DNA from: Vavraia culicis subsp. floridensis
Lineage: Eukaryota > Microsporidia > Pleistophoridae
DNA: 20,955 nt
NCBI RefSeq assembly: GCF_000192795.1
Contig: NW_007360651.1
Location: 23,305 to 44,259, forward strand
Direction of reading: 5' to 3'
A program made the translations under genes and the position numbers. This document shows positions 7,035 to 15,187 of this stretch, piece by piece. The first letter of the stretch is position 1, and every line of letters starts with the position of its first letter. Under the pieces are notes generated by a model that was not told the origin of the DNA, made no database searches, and saw only the letters and a list, made by a program, of their open reading frames with translations.

Positions 7035-9587
7035 TCACCCGTTCCTAACCACCATCCCAAAGTACTTCCTCACAAAATAAACATCATCATCCTCAAAATA
7101 CGGTGCATACCGTGCAGCATCCCCAATCAACCGCAGCCCATCAATCAACGCAACCCTGTACCGCCAGTTCTTATCGTCCATATTTCTAAGAAGGTTTGCA
7201 AGCACCTCGTGCACGTACTCCTCACCAAAGGTGCTCAGCACCGTTATGTTGTGCACGAGGTGCACACGCACTTTGTTATCATCCTTGCTGAGCAGGTAGA
7301 TAACGTGTTTTAGTGCCTGGTGCACGTCCGTACCATCACGTGTTTTGGTGTTTTTGTCTTTTATGAGGGACAGGTCCATCGTTAGTTCCTTAAAATCAAT
7401 TTTGCTCTCTTCCTTGTTTATCACCGTGTCGTGTGTATCACAGGGGTGTGCATCACAGGGGTGTGCGCCGCTCTGCTCGTTACCCTTTTGATTTGTGCTA
7501 TTTGCCGTATTTGTGCCGTTAACATTGCCATCATCTGCCACATTTACCGGTTCTACCCCACCTGCCGTGCTCCTCTCCATACCGCAATTACTTACCTCAC
7601 AACTACCGACCCCCGTACCTCCGAGCAAATACGCATCATCACCGGTCAGCAGCGCGCATATACGCCGTATCCTCTTGGCCACACCGATCCTCACCCCCTC
7701 GTTCCTTCCCTCCACCATGCTCACCAACACGTCCACCATCTCCATACACCGGTACTCCCTCAGCACCCTGCAATATCCTCTCACATCCGCGTTGCACACG
7801 TAGAACCGGTAAACCGACCGTGGTACCGCATCCAAAACGTTCAGCACCTCGCAAAAATCATCAACATTCATTCTGTTCATGTACTTCTCGAGCAGGGCAC
7901 ACACCTCGCCGTCATACGCTCGGTTGTATATCCTGGGCAGGTACGACAGGCAGTGCACGGTTAGATCGGTTGTGGTGAGCGTTTGTATGAAGAGATGCAG
8001 CAGGGACCGGTCGTAAAAGTACGATAGGTACGATGCAGCCTTGTCTATGAGGAAAGGCATATTGTCAGGGTCCTCAAAGTTTTTGAGCAGTTTGAGGAAG
8101 TTTTGTGTGCTCTGGTACAGCGCACATTCCTTGCATGCTGTTTTGTAGAGGAAGTTGCTGGTGGGGCGTGTTGTATGTGTGGTGATAGACGAGCATTCGT
8201 AGGAAGGATCTGCGGACAGGCATTTGCTAGCGCACGTTTTACCAGGTACGGTGATGTTTGTAGGGTTAGTGGCATGATCAGGGCTAGTGCACCTATTCGT
8301 ACCGTTCCTATCAGCACCCCCATTCATATCACTGTTCCCGTCCTCACCGCCATTAATACGGTCTTGTGCCAGGGTGTGCCCCCCATCATTACGTTCCTCA
8401 CTACCATCCCGTGCAACAAAACGTGCCTTCTCTTCACCATCCCTTGTCCCACTCTCTTCCCATCTCCTCCCCACAACACACCCACACACATCATCCTCAT
8501 CTACCCCCTCCCGCTCATTAAACACAATCTGTCCCATCGCACACTTCCTCGCACAGTTCCTCACGCCCATCTCATACAGCACCTTCGCTCTCACATACTC
8601 AAGCTCAAGCATAAAATCATCCCTGTTCTTAAAAAAATCGATCAAATCCTCAAACACGTCGTACTTGGTGCGCATGCCCAGATGAATCAAAATTTCTACC
8701 GATCTTTTGGGAATGTGGTGTATCAATGGCTTGATAAGCGGTGGAAGGGAGAGGAGCACGTCTGTGAGAATGTGTTCGTATGTATCGCTGGTCTGCACGT
8801 TGATTTTCTCCTCGGTGTGCTGCTTTTGCTCGGCATTGCTGTTGTGCTTCGTTTCATGGAGTGCTTTACTTTCTACTGCATGGAGTGCTGCGTTGCTATC
8901 GCTTGGTTGGTGCACCTCATCAAACACCGCATGTTTTACTTCCTCACCTTTTAATTCGTCTTTTGCTCCATCACAGCGCAGCGTTTCTTCACACATCACG
9001 CGATTGCCATCGTATGCTGTTCCATCACATTGCACTTCTTTCTCTCCACTCCTTGCCTCTCCACTCCTTGCCTCTCCATTCCTTGCCTCTCCATTCCTTG
9101 CCTCTCCATTCCTTGCCTCTCCATTCCTTGTCTCTCCATTCCTTGCCTCTCCACTCCTTGCCTCTCCACTCCTTGTCTCTCCACTCCTTGCCTCTCCACT
9201 CCTTGTCTCTCCACTCCTTGTCTCTCCACTCCCTGCCTCTCCACTCCTTGTCTCTCCATTCCTTGTCTCTCCATTTACACCACCCCACCCACCAAACCGT
9301 GTAAGCATCCTCATCTCAACATTGTCCCATCCCCTCCCACCGACAAGATCGCCCACCACCTCAACAATCCGCACTCCAATCTCACACTTACACTCAAACT
9401 GCCGTACATCTCCAACCATTCGCATATACTCCTCAGATCCATACAACCTCCTGTACTCCAGCAGATTGATGTAAATGTACGGGTACAGAACGTCTTTTCT
9501 GTTGTCTATGATGTATTTTACGTTCTCTTTTAGTGTGTGGTGAGGCAGAGTGTGATCGTATTTGTTTAGGAGATCGATTATGATCAT
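7035..9587 (-). CDS. HEAT-repeat protein, PP2A scaffold (A/PR65)-like
   Basis: This is an 850-residue protein. Four helical blocks (about 1-98, 264-357, 482-655 and 726-850) are separated by low-complexity hydrophilic linkers. The C-terminal block resembles HEAT repeats of the phosphatase 2A scaffold. Around residues 771-822, KVRVHLVHNITVLSTFGEEY is followed by a DDKNWRYRVALIDGLRLIG segment, matching the scaffold pattern of EVRLNI... and DAKWRVRLAIIEYMPLL in HEAT 10-11. If correct, it would hold the catalytic and B subunits of PP2A. PR65 is about 590 residues of 15 continuous repeats. Here the inserts are large and the protein ends soon after the HEAT-11-like unit, so it would be an eroded version. 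The linker at 105-182 is a minisatellite. The start at 9587 is preceded by CACCCTTTC and an AT-rich box, and the gene faces UPF1 tail to tail. It could instead be another HEAT protein. Confidence 0.6.
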   Translation of the reverse strand: MIIIDLLNKYDHTLPHHTLKENVKYIIDNRKDVLYPYIYINLLEYRRLYGSEEYMRMVGDVRQFECKCEIGVRIVEVVGDLVGGRGWDNVEMRMLTRFGGWGGVNGETRNGETRSGEAGSGETRSGETRSGEARSGETRSGEARSGEARNGETRNGEARNGEARNGEARNGEARSGEARSGEKEVQCDGTAYDGNRVMCEETLRCDGAKDELKGEEVKHAVFDEVHQPSDSNAALHAVESKALHETKHNSNAEQKQHTEEKINVQTSDTYEHILTDVLLSLPPLIKPLIHHIPKRSVEILIHLGMRTKYDVFEDLIDFFKNRDDFMLELEYVRAKVLYEMGVRNCARKCAMGQIVFNEREGVDEDDVCGCVVGRRWEESGTRDGEEKARFVARDGSEERNDGGHTLAQDRINGGEDGNSDMNGGADRNGTNRCTSPDHATNPTNITVPGKTCASKCLSADPSYECSSITTHTTRPTSNFLYKTACKECALYQSTQNFLKLLKNFEDPDNMPFLIDKAASYLSYFYDRSLLHLFIQTLTTTDLTVHCLSYLPRIYNRAYDGEVCALLEKYMNRMNVDDFCEVLNVLDAVPRSVYRFYVCNADVRGYCRVLREYRCMEMVDVLVSMVEGRNEGVRIGVAKRIRRICALLTGDDAYLLGGTGVGSCEVSNCGMERSTAGGVEPVNVADDGNVNGTNTANSTNQKGNEQSGAHPCDAHPCDTHDTVINKEESKIDFKELTMDLSLIKDKNTKTRDGTDVHQALKHVIYLLSKDDNKVRVHLVHNITVLSTFGEEYVHEVLANLLRNMDDKNWRYRVALIDGLRLIGDAARYAPYFEDDDVYFVRKYFGMVVRNG
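7431..7461 (-). repeat. 15-bp duplication in the HEAT-like gene
   Basis: Two copies of a 15-bp unit (plus strand TCACAGGGGTGTGCA-type) encode AHPCD twice, followed by a diverged THD. It is a short in-frame duplication in the third linker. Confidence 0.65.
9042..9275 (-). repeat. 15-bp coding minisatellite, about 15.6 units
   Basis: Fifteen-base units (plus strand CCACTCCTTGCCTCT and variants) encode (N/S)GE(T/A)R pentapeptides over residues 105-182 of the HEAT-like protein. Variation is limited to a few sites per unit (C/T changes giving N/S and A/T). Long open frames run through the array on both strands, which creates several spurious frames such as MERQG and SPLLA repeats. Confidence 0.95.
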
Positions 9588-10075
9588 GAAAGGGTGGAAT
9601 TAAAAATTTTAATTTTTTGTGTGCCGGGTGCTGGTGAGCGTGTTTTGTTGGTTGGGGTGGTTGTGATTGTTAAATGATTTGGTATTGGTCCGGCATTGGT
9701 CCAGCATTGGTTCAGCATTCGTTCAGCATGGTGTGGTATGATGAGCAAAGGAATATACGTGGTGTGCACGATATGTTGGGAAATAATAAGAACAAACGGT
9801 AAAAATGATAGAATAAAGAAATTGCTCCTTATACAGTACTAACTGCTTGATTGACAGAGCAAATATGTCTTATACACCACCTGTCATACCTTATCACCTT
9901 TATTCTCGTTCTTATCTCTAAAAGGCTGTTAATCGGTGCACATTCCTTGCAATTCATCTCCCCTTGTAGGTTCAATGCTTTCTTTTTGATTCGTCATCTT
10001 TTATCAATTCCTTGTGAAGAATTGGTAGGCAATGATCAGCACGCTGCAAAGCAAACGAAATAACGTAAATAAATG

Positions 10076-10099
10076 AAAATGGCAGTTCTCTGCCATTTT
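10076..10099. other. perfect 10-bp hairpin with 4-nt loop
   Basis: AAAATGGCAG, loop TTCT, then CTGCCATTTT. The stem is exact. It lies in the middle of the spacer, about 500 bases upstream of the HEAT-like gene start, with no coding frame around it. It could be part of an unannotated transcript, or chance. Confidence 0.5.
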
Positions 10100-10779
10100 G
10101 TTTGGTGAATAGAAGGTATTAGCGTGCAGGATGATAAAAATGAGATTTAGTGTTTGACCAGACAATAAGAATACGGAAAGAGGAAGGTATGGATTAAATT
10201 TAGAGTTGATAGCGGTTTATTTACGAAAATAATTGAGCATATTGTAAACATCGCTTGTATTGCTGGTGGTACGTTGCACTTCTCTGTGAGCGGTATACTA
10301 CGACTTGGTGGCATAGCGGTGCTCTATGATGATCAAATTACTCGAACTTGTCGTGTTTTATCGTACATACTCGCTTTGCTGCTTGGTTTACGTGTAAAAT
10401 AGAAATAAACAATGGGCTTGCAGCTTAACAACTACATAAAAAATACAGGGTTGCGTTATGTAGCGCTAACAGGTATGGTAGTTGCATTGCACAGAGAAAC
10501 CGTAGGGTTCGTTAAGGGCAAGCAATAGAATGAGAACCGATGCCAAGCCGTGTAGACTACTACAAGCTTATCAACGCAAGGGAAAGAATTTATACTCTAT
10601 GGTATTTGATGAACGCTCTCGGCTATGCTAGACTGTGGCAGTGATCGTATTGGTGAAGTATCCGTATTCCAAGAAGAAAACAAACCGTGCTAACTCAGTC
10701 AAAAACAAAATTGGGAAAACACCTCAGTGTAGCGTAAAAAATAGGGCACTGTCAGCATATAACACGCCCTTCTAGGAAA

Positions 10780-11014
10780 TGTGCTCCGCACCTCCTCTGC
10801 TATTCTCACCAAACGTGACAGGTTATCTCGATTGCACGTACCAAAAATCGTGTGGCTTGTCTCTCCACAGCGCATTCACAGGAACGTGTGCAGACTGTTG
10901 CTCACATCCTCTGCTGTGTTCCTGCTCGCTGTGGAAATGAAACTCTTCTTTGTGTTGTGACGGTGTGATCGCATCAAAGGGAGTGGCCATGATAAATAAG
11001 GCTGTTGTAAACAA
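10780..11014 (-). pseudogene. possible degraded relative of the left-edge secreted gene
   Basis: A minus-strand frame from about 11014 (TTG; first ATG at 10990, 55 codons) ends at 10823. After the stop, the same frame reads FGENSRGGAEH. This resembles YGENSRVDGG in the left-edge gene. At DNA level a 17-base exact match, CTCTGCTATTCTCACCA, is shared (about 497-515 and 10795-10811) inside a 25-base block with three or four differences. The evidence is short, so a chance match remains possible. Confidence 0.2.
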
Positions 11015-11098
11015 CCATGCAATGTAAGGTAACTCCTAAATACGAGCACCGTTCACTCCATGGAAACAGGGCATCACCTACCAAATACGTATCTGCTC

Positions 11099-11113
11099 AA
11101 AATACGTCACGTG
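11099..11113. promoter_or_regulatory. ATF/CREB plus E-box element upstream of enolase
   Basis: AAATACGTCACGTG combines TACGTCA (bZIP ATF/CREB type) with CACGTG (bHLH/Cbf1 type). The same 14 bases occur upstream of the Mg2+ transporter. It lies about 350 bases before the enolase ATG. Confidence 0.45.
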
Positions 11114-11172
11114 ATTAATTAATTAGCTGCTGGCTCGTGATATATTTTGTTTACGTGGCGGTTTGTGACGGC

Positions 11173-11179
11173 ATATAAA
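11173..11179 (+). promoter_or_regulatory. TATA-like box upstream of enolase
   Basis: TATAAAA about 290 bases before the enolase ATG. This is far for a microsporidian promoter, and AT-rich sequence closer to the start (around 11434-11447) may serve instead. Confidence 0.2.
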
Positions 11180-11463
11180 ATTGCATTTTCAGTCTGATAG
11201 GCGTGGCTTGACGTGCCAACCTGACAGCAACTGCCAATTTGAACATACGCAGCACGGTTCTACATCGATACATCTGCACATCACGGTCGTACACGCCCAT
11301 TCACAACGGAAGAAACCGAGGATGAGTGTCACGTTTAGTCTCTGCATGTGTGGGCTGGTGCCGGTGGCTCGTGCCCCTCTAATCCTGACCATCAGTAATT
11401 TCAAACAGATCCGCCATCAATCAATCGACCGGAATAAACAAAATCCCTGAAATACAGCAGCCC

Positions 11464-12729
11464 ATGGATTACACACAAAAGATCAAGGCAATTTGCCCGC
11501 GACAGATACTCTCGAGCCGCGGCTACCCAACAGTCGAGGTGGACATCGTGTCGGACCAGGACGAAGTGTTCCGTTCGAGCGCACCGAGCGGCGACTCAAC
11601 AGGTGCCAAGGAAGTGGCAGTTCTCACCGACAAAAAGGACAGCTACGGCGGGCGCTCAGTCACAGGTGTGATCAAGAAGTTCGAGGAAGAGATTGTGCCG
11701 CTGATCTTCAAGTCACGGATAAGCACGCAGATGGAGTTCGACTCGGTACTGTATATCGCAGACAAGACACCGACCCTTTCAACCTATGGCGCCAACACGC
11801 TGCTGCCGCTCAGCCTGTCGTTCTGCAAGCTGCAGGCAAGGACCGACGGTCTCAGGGTGCATGATCACATCGCCAAGATTTCAAAGAACGAGCCACACAT
11901 GCCCGTACCAAACTTCAACATCCTCAACGGCGGCAGCCACTCAGGAAACGAATTGCTATTCCAGGAAATTATGATCAGCTTTCAGAAGAACACGTTTGAG
12001 AAGAATTTGGAGAGCGCAGCGGTTTTCTATGCTGCGCTCAAGAACACGATCAGAGATAAGTTCGGTGGGATATACACAGGTTTCGGAGACGAGGGCGGTT
12101 TTATGCCACCTATACGGACACTGGAGGATGGCCTCGATCTGATCAGAGAGGTGCTGCACAAGACAAAACAGGAGGGTCTCAGGATAGCCATAGACGCAGC
12201 GGCAAACTCGTTTTTTGCGGGTGGCAAGTACACGGTGCGCACAAAGGATAGGGATGTGGAGCTCAGCGGCGACGAACTGATCGACTACTACCGAACACTC
12301 CTGAAGACGTATCCCGAGATCTACCTCATGGAAGATCCCTTTGCCGAGACAGATGTGGAAGCATGGAAGAAATTCACTGCGGAGTTCGGCAGCAGCCTGA
12401 TCATCCTTGGCGACGATCTTCTGGTGACCAACTCCAAAATGATCAAGCAGGCAGCCGAAAAGAAGCTGTGCAATGCGGTGCTAATCAAGCCGAACCAGAT
12501 AGGCACGCTCGGCGGAACACTCGAAGCAGTGCAGGCTGCAAGGGAGAACAATTTCAAGGTGATGGTGAGCCACAGGAGCGGTGAGACCGAAGATCCGTTC
12601 ATCGCAGCCCTCAGTGTTGGCGTGGCAGCTGAGTTCTTCAAGAGCGGAGCACCGCGTGGCGAGAGGATGGTGAAGTACAATCAGCTGCTGAGAATTGAGG
12701 AGGAGCTGGAGCGCGATAAAAGTAAATAA
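11464..12729 (+). CDS. ENO: enolase (2-phosphoglycerate dehydratase)
   Basis: This 421-residue protein interconverts 2-phosphoglycerate and phosphoenolpyruvate in glycolysis. The usual length is about 432-438, so several loops are trimmed. Family landmarks, in order, are the mobile loop SAPSGDSTG, the histidine loop GGSHSGNELLFQE, GDEGG, the metal-ligand segments IAIDAAAN, LMEDPF and ILGDDLL, the catalytic lysine block LIKPNQIGTLGGT, the SHRSGETED signature and the C-terminal APRGERMVKYNQLLRIEEEL. Active-site residues appear intact. Oddities are Asp in place of the common Ala in the PSGAST loop, VLTDKKD where ELRD is usual, and ANS where SSE normally follows the metal-ligand Asp. The start is preceded directly by CCC. 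Codons are strongly C/G-ending, as expected for a highly expressed gene. The stop overlaps AATAAA. An upstream ATF/CREB-E-box element may regulate it. Confidence 0.97.
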   Translation: MDYTQKIKAICPRQILSSRGYPTVEVDIVSDQDEVFRSSAPSGDSTGAKEVAVLTDKKDSYGGRSVTGVIKKFEEEIVPLIFKSRISTQMEFDSVLYIADKTPTLSTYGANTLLPLSLSFCKLQARTDGLRVHDHIAKISKNEPHMPVPNFNILNGGSHSGNELLFQEIMISFQKNTFEKNLESAAVFYAALKNTIRDKFGGIYTGFGDEGGFMPPIRTLEDGLDLIREVLHKTKQEGLRIAIDAAANSFFAGGKYTVRTKDRDVELSGDELIDYYRTLLKTYPEIYLMEDPFAETDVEAWKKFTAEFGSSLIILGDDLLVTNSKMIKQAAEKKLCNAVLIKPNQIGTLGGTLEAVQAARENNFKVMVSHRSGETEDPFIAALSVGVAAEFFKSGAPRGERMVKYNQLLRIEEELERDKSK

Positions 12730-12730
12730 A
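12725..12730 (+). terminator. AATAAA overlapping the enolase stop
   Basis: The last lysine codon and the TAA stop together form AATAAA. Polyadenylation signals that overlap stop codons are known in microsporidia. That it is used here is inferred. Confidence 0.4.
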
Positions 12731-13269
12731 GCTATTAATCAGGAACGATCCGCACCTTGCCACACCGCAACCGGCACGGCAAGCCTGCGGCTGTTTTACA
12801 CCCCTGTTTCACACGGTCGGCGGTGGACTGAACACACCAATCCATTCGTCATTTGATCTGAAATGACTGGTCACGGCCTCGAGCGTATCACCGCTATTAA
12901 ATTTTTTCAGCACATATCACGCATCGAATGGATGTCTTACCGATCACCGTGCAACGCATTATACACGCCATCCTGCACGTTCTTGGCAGGCTGTCTCAAT
13001 CCAAAGTGTCTGCGACTCTCGGTGATCTCGCTCATTTCCTGCTACCGGTGATGCTCGGTTTGTAACAACAATTTGTTACCACGCTTATTCTGCTGCTGCG
13101 ACTCCTTTCCATTTCCAGGGCCAATCACGCATCTGATCCGCGATGTGCCGGTTGGATAGCTGTCGTATTCGTTGAACACGCGATATATTCGTATTGCTGC
13201 CTACCATTTCAGTGTTCGTGACTGCGCTGCTGTTTGCCCGCCAATGCATTTATACGTTTTTTGCACATT

Positions 13270-13281
13270 CGTTCTAGAACG
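13270..13281. promoter_or_regulatory. 12-bp palindrome, heat-shock-element-like
   Basis: CGTTCTAGAACG is a perfect palindrome containing TTCnnGAA, the minimal heat-shock-factor half-site pair. An additional TTC precedes it, but at four rather than five bases spacing. It lies about 20 bases upstream of the shared ATF/CREB-E-box element. Confidence 0.3.
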
Positions 13282-13298
13282 TTTTCTGCACTTCCCAT

Positions 13299-13313
13299 TA
13301 AATACGTCACGTG
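13299..13313. promoter_or_regulatory. ATF/CREB plus E-box element upstream of Mg2+ transporter
   Basis: AAATACGTCACGTG is identical to the element upstream of enolase. It lies about 380-390 bases before the transporter start, a similar distance to that in the enolase gene. Confidence 0.45.
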
Positions 13314-13692
13314 CATGAACATTGCATCCTGCAAAAAAGCATTTTTTAGCGAAATGGATTTACTCGAAGACCGTGACTAACTTTCACCTATCACAACACA
13401 CCTTTTCTTCCACACAGAACCGATAGCAGAACACTTTCCTGACCTGTTGAGGGCATCTACCGCAGCTATACGGCCTTTTGATCACGGCGAAAAATGCACT
13501 GCATCGGCGGTTATATCAGCGCACAGATCGCAGGGTTGAAGAGGAAATAGTACAAGCAGGGCTGTGGACGAGCAGAGCAAGCACACATGCAAATCTGCAC
13601 TGCCAGCACGGTACACAGCAAAACACGGGCAGCGTCTGCGCCCGCATGTCTTATTGGGTCAGCCAGTCGGCGTAATAAAACGAAAAAAGGAG

Positions 13693-15187
13693 ATGCCCAT
13701 CATGGCGTCAAATTCGCGGAACATCGCAGAGATCATAACGATTTACAGGAGGATGAAGAAGGGCCGAGAAAACCAGCGCATCTACAGACAAATGCTGAAC
13801 GTGGTGAACGAGGACGAGAACAACGAGAGAATGGACGAGTACGAAATGATGGCGGATGCCCGTGCACAGAACGGCACGGCAGCATACACAAATACCGATG
13901 GCGCAGGCATGTCGGGCAATGGGCACGGGGAGGACGAAAGCACGGTTTCGGTCAGTGCAGCGCACAGAGCGGGCAGAGACACGAGCGAGCAGTTCGTCAG
14001 GTCATACGAGACAGGGAACTACAGAGACGAGAGAAACAGGGAAGAAGAGAACGGCGACAGCGACAAACCGTCCGGGCGCAGCAGCGGAATGTCCCTTGCC
14101 ACTGAACGGCAGCCGAGCAAGTTCTACAACTTCGAGCGGTACCAGGACATCGAGCAGGCGAAGTTCCTGTTCTACAGCAAGGAGACCGGGATGTTCCAGA
14201 CGGACACCTTCCGCGAGATTGAGGAGCGCGCATCGGGGTGCTACTGGCTGAGCATCTTCGACCCCGCCGAGAAGGACCTGATCGACATCGGGCGGCACTT
14301 CAAGGTGCACGACATAACGCTGAACGACATACGGGAGAAGAACACGAAGGAAAAGGTAGAACTCTTCCACAACTACACGTTCGTCAGCACAAGGCTGTTC
14401 TCAGAGACTGAAACACAGAACACCAACGACAACGAGAAGATCAAAAGCGTTGACATCGACTTCAACATCCTGCTGTTCCGCAACTTCATCGTCACGCTGC
14501 ACGACACGCGGTGGAACAGCATCAGCGACATCCTCAACTTCCTCAATCTCATCTCCGAGTACACAACGGTGTATCCCGAGTGGGTGCTGTTCAGCATCGT
14601 TGTTCGAGTTCCTGCAGGACGTGCGCTTTCTGCTCGAGCTGATGGTGCCTGAGGTGACCGCGATGCAGAACAACTCGTACTTTGTGGTGGACAGGATCGG
14701 CAGTGTCCTGAAGGAGAACTTCCTGCTCACCAACAGCCTCTTCAGCCTGCGGACATCCACCAAGCCGAAGATAAGCATCCTGAACAGCATCATAAACAAG
14801 TATGGCAGGAAGCTGAGGAAGAGCGTGCTCAAGCACATCTACTTCACGTACCAGGACTTCCTCTCGGTGGACAAGGAAATGAAGGAGAACAGCAAGTCGC
14901 TTGAGCGGTGCCAGGACCTTTTCCTTGCGCTTGTCAACATGGAGCAGTCGCGTGAGGGGAACGAAATGAACAAGGTGATGAAGCGGTTCACGATAATCAC
15001 GTTCATTTTCCTACCCATGCAGACGGTTGCTGGTCTGTGGGGGATGAACGTTCCTGTGCCGTTTCAGGATGAGAAGAAGCTGTGGCCGTTCTTCCTGCTG
15101 TGCATAGTGGGCCCGCTAATAAGCATGGTGTACTTTTTCATGCCACGCCAGCTGTTCAGTCTGTTCAAGAACAAACACCACAAATAG
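13693..15187 (+). CDS. CorA/ALR-type Mg2+ transporter, reading frame broken near 14604
   Basis: The 5' frame starts at ATG 13693 (MPIMASNS; a second ATG at 13702 follows a CCC) and runs to a stop at 14650-14652. The 3' part continues in the +1 frame to 15187. Family match switches frame at about 14600-14606, between YPEWVLFSIV and LFEFLQDVRF. Joined, the protein is about 498 residues. Its N-terminal 130 residues are charged low complexity. The soluble domain contains FDPAEKDLIDIGRHFKVHDITLNDI, typical of fungal ALR/MNR2 proteins. A long stalk helix leads to two C-terminal membrane segments, with the GMN signature at 15041-15049 (GLWGMNVPVPF). This signature marks the pore of Mg2+ channels of the CorA superfamily. 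The break has no stop or obvious slippery site, so one extra base or two missing bases by error or mutation is likelier than programmed shifting. Plasma-membrane or vacuolar location cannot be decided. Confidence 0.85.

Larger units (their letters stand above)
9588..11463. other. divergent spacer between HEAT-like gene and enolase
   Basis: About 1.9 kb without a supported gene. It holds a hairpin at 10076-10099, a possible degraded relative of the left-edge gene at about 10780-11014, an ATF/CREB plus E-box element at 11099-11113 and a TATA-like TATAAAA near 11173. No RNA gene was recognised. Confidence 0.5.
12731..13692. other. spacer between enolase and Mg2+ transporter
   Basis: No supported gene. 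A short ATG frame at 12863-13051 has no protein-like features. The region holds a 7-bp hairpin at 13062-13079 (GTAACAA, loop CAAT, TTGTTAC), a 12-bp palindrome at 13270-13281 and the shared regulatory element at 13299-13313. Confidence 0.5.

Noticed and set aside
8707..9474. Plus-strand Ser/Leu-rich frames (SPLLA, LHSLP and STPCL repeats) opposite the HEAT-like gene
   Set aside because: They exist because the 15-bp minisatellite leaves long frames open on both strands; the minus-strand frame is longer and has HEAT-like blocks and a start motif.
9851..10063. 70-codon hydrophobic frame
   Set aside because: TTG start, and AT-rich DNA easily gives such Leu/Ile-rich chance frames.
11181..11450. 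89-codon frame directly upstream of enolase
   Set aside because: Starts at TTG, has no recognisable features and lies in the promoter/leader region.
12863..13051. 62-codon ATG frame after enolase
   Set aside because: Short, no protein-like pattern, no start motif.
13062..13079. 7-bp hairpin GTAACAA-CAAT-TTGTTAC as an enolase terminator
   Set aside because: It lies over 330 bases past the stop and has no T run; hairpin terminators are not expected in a eukaryote.
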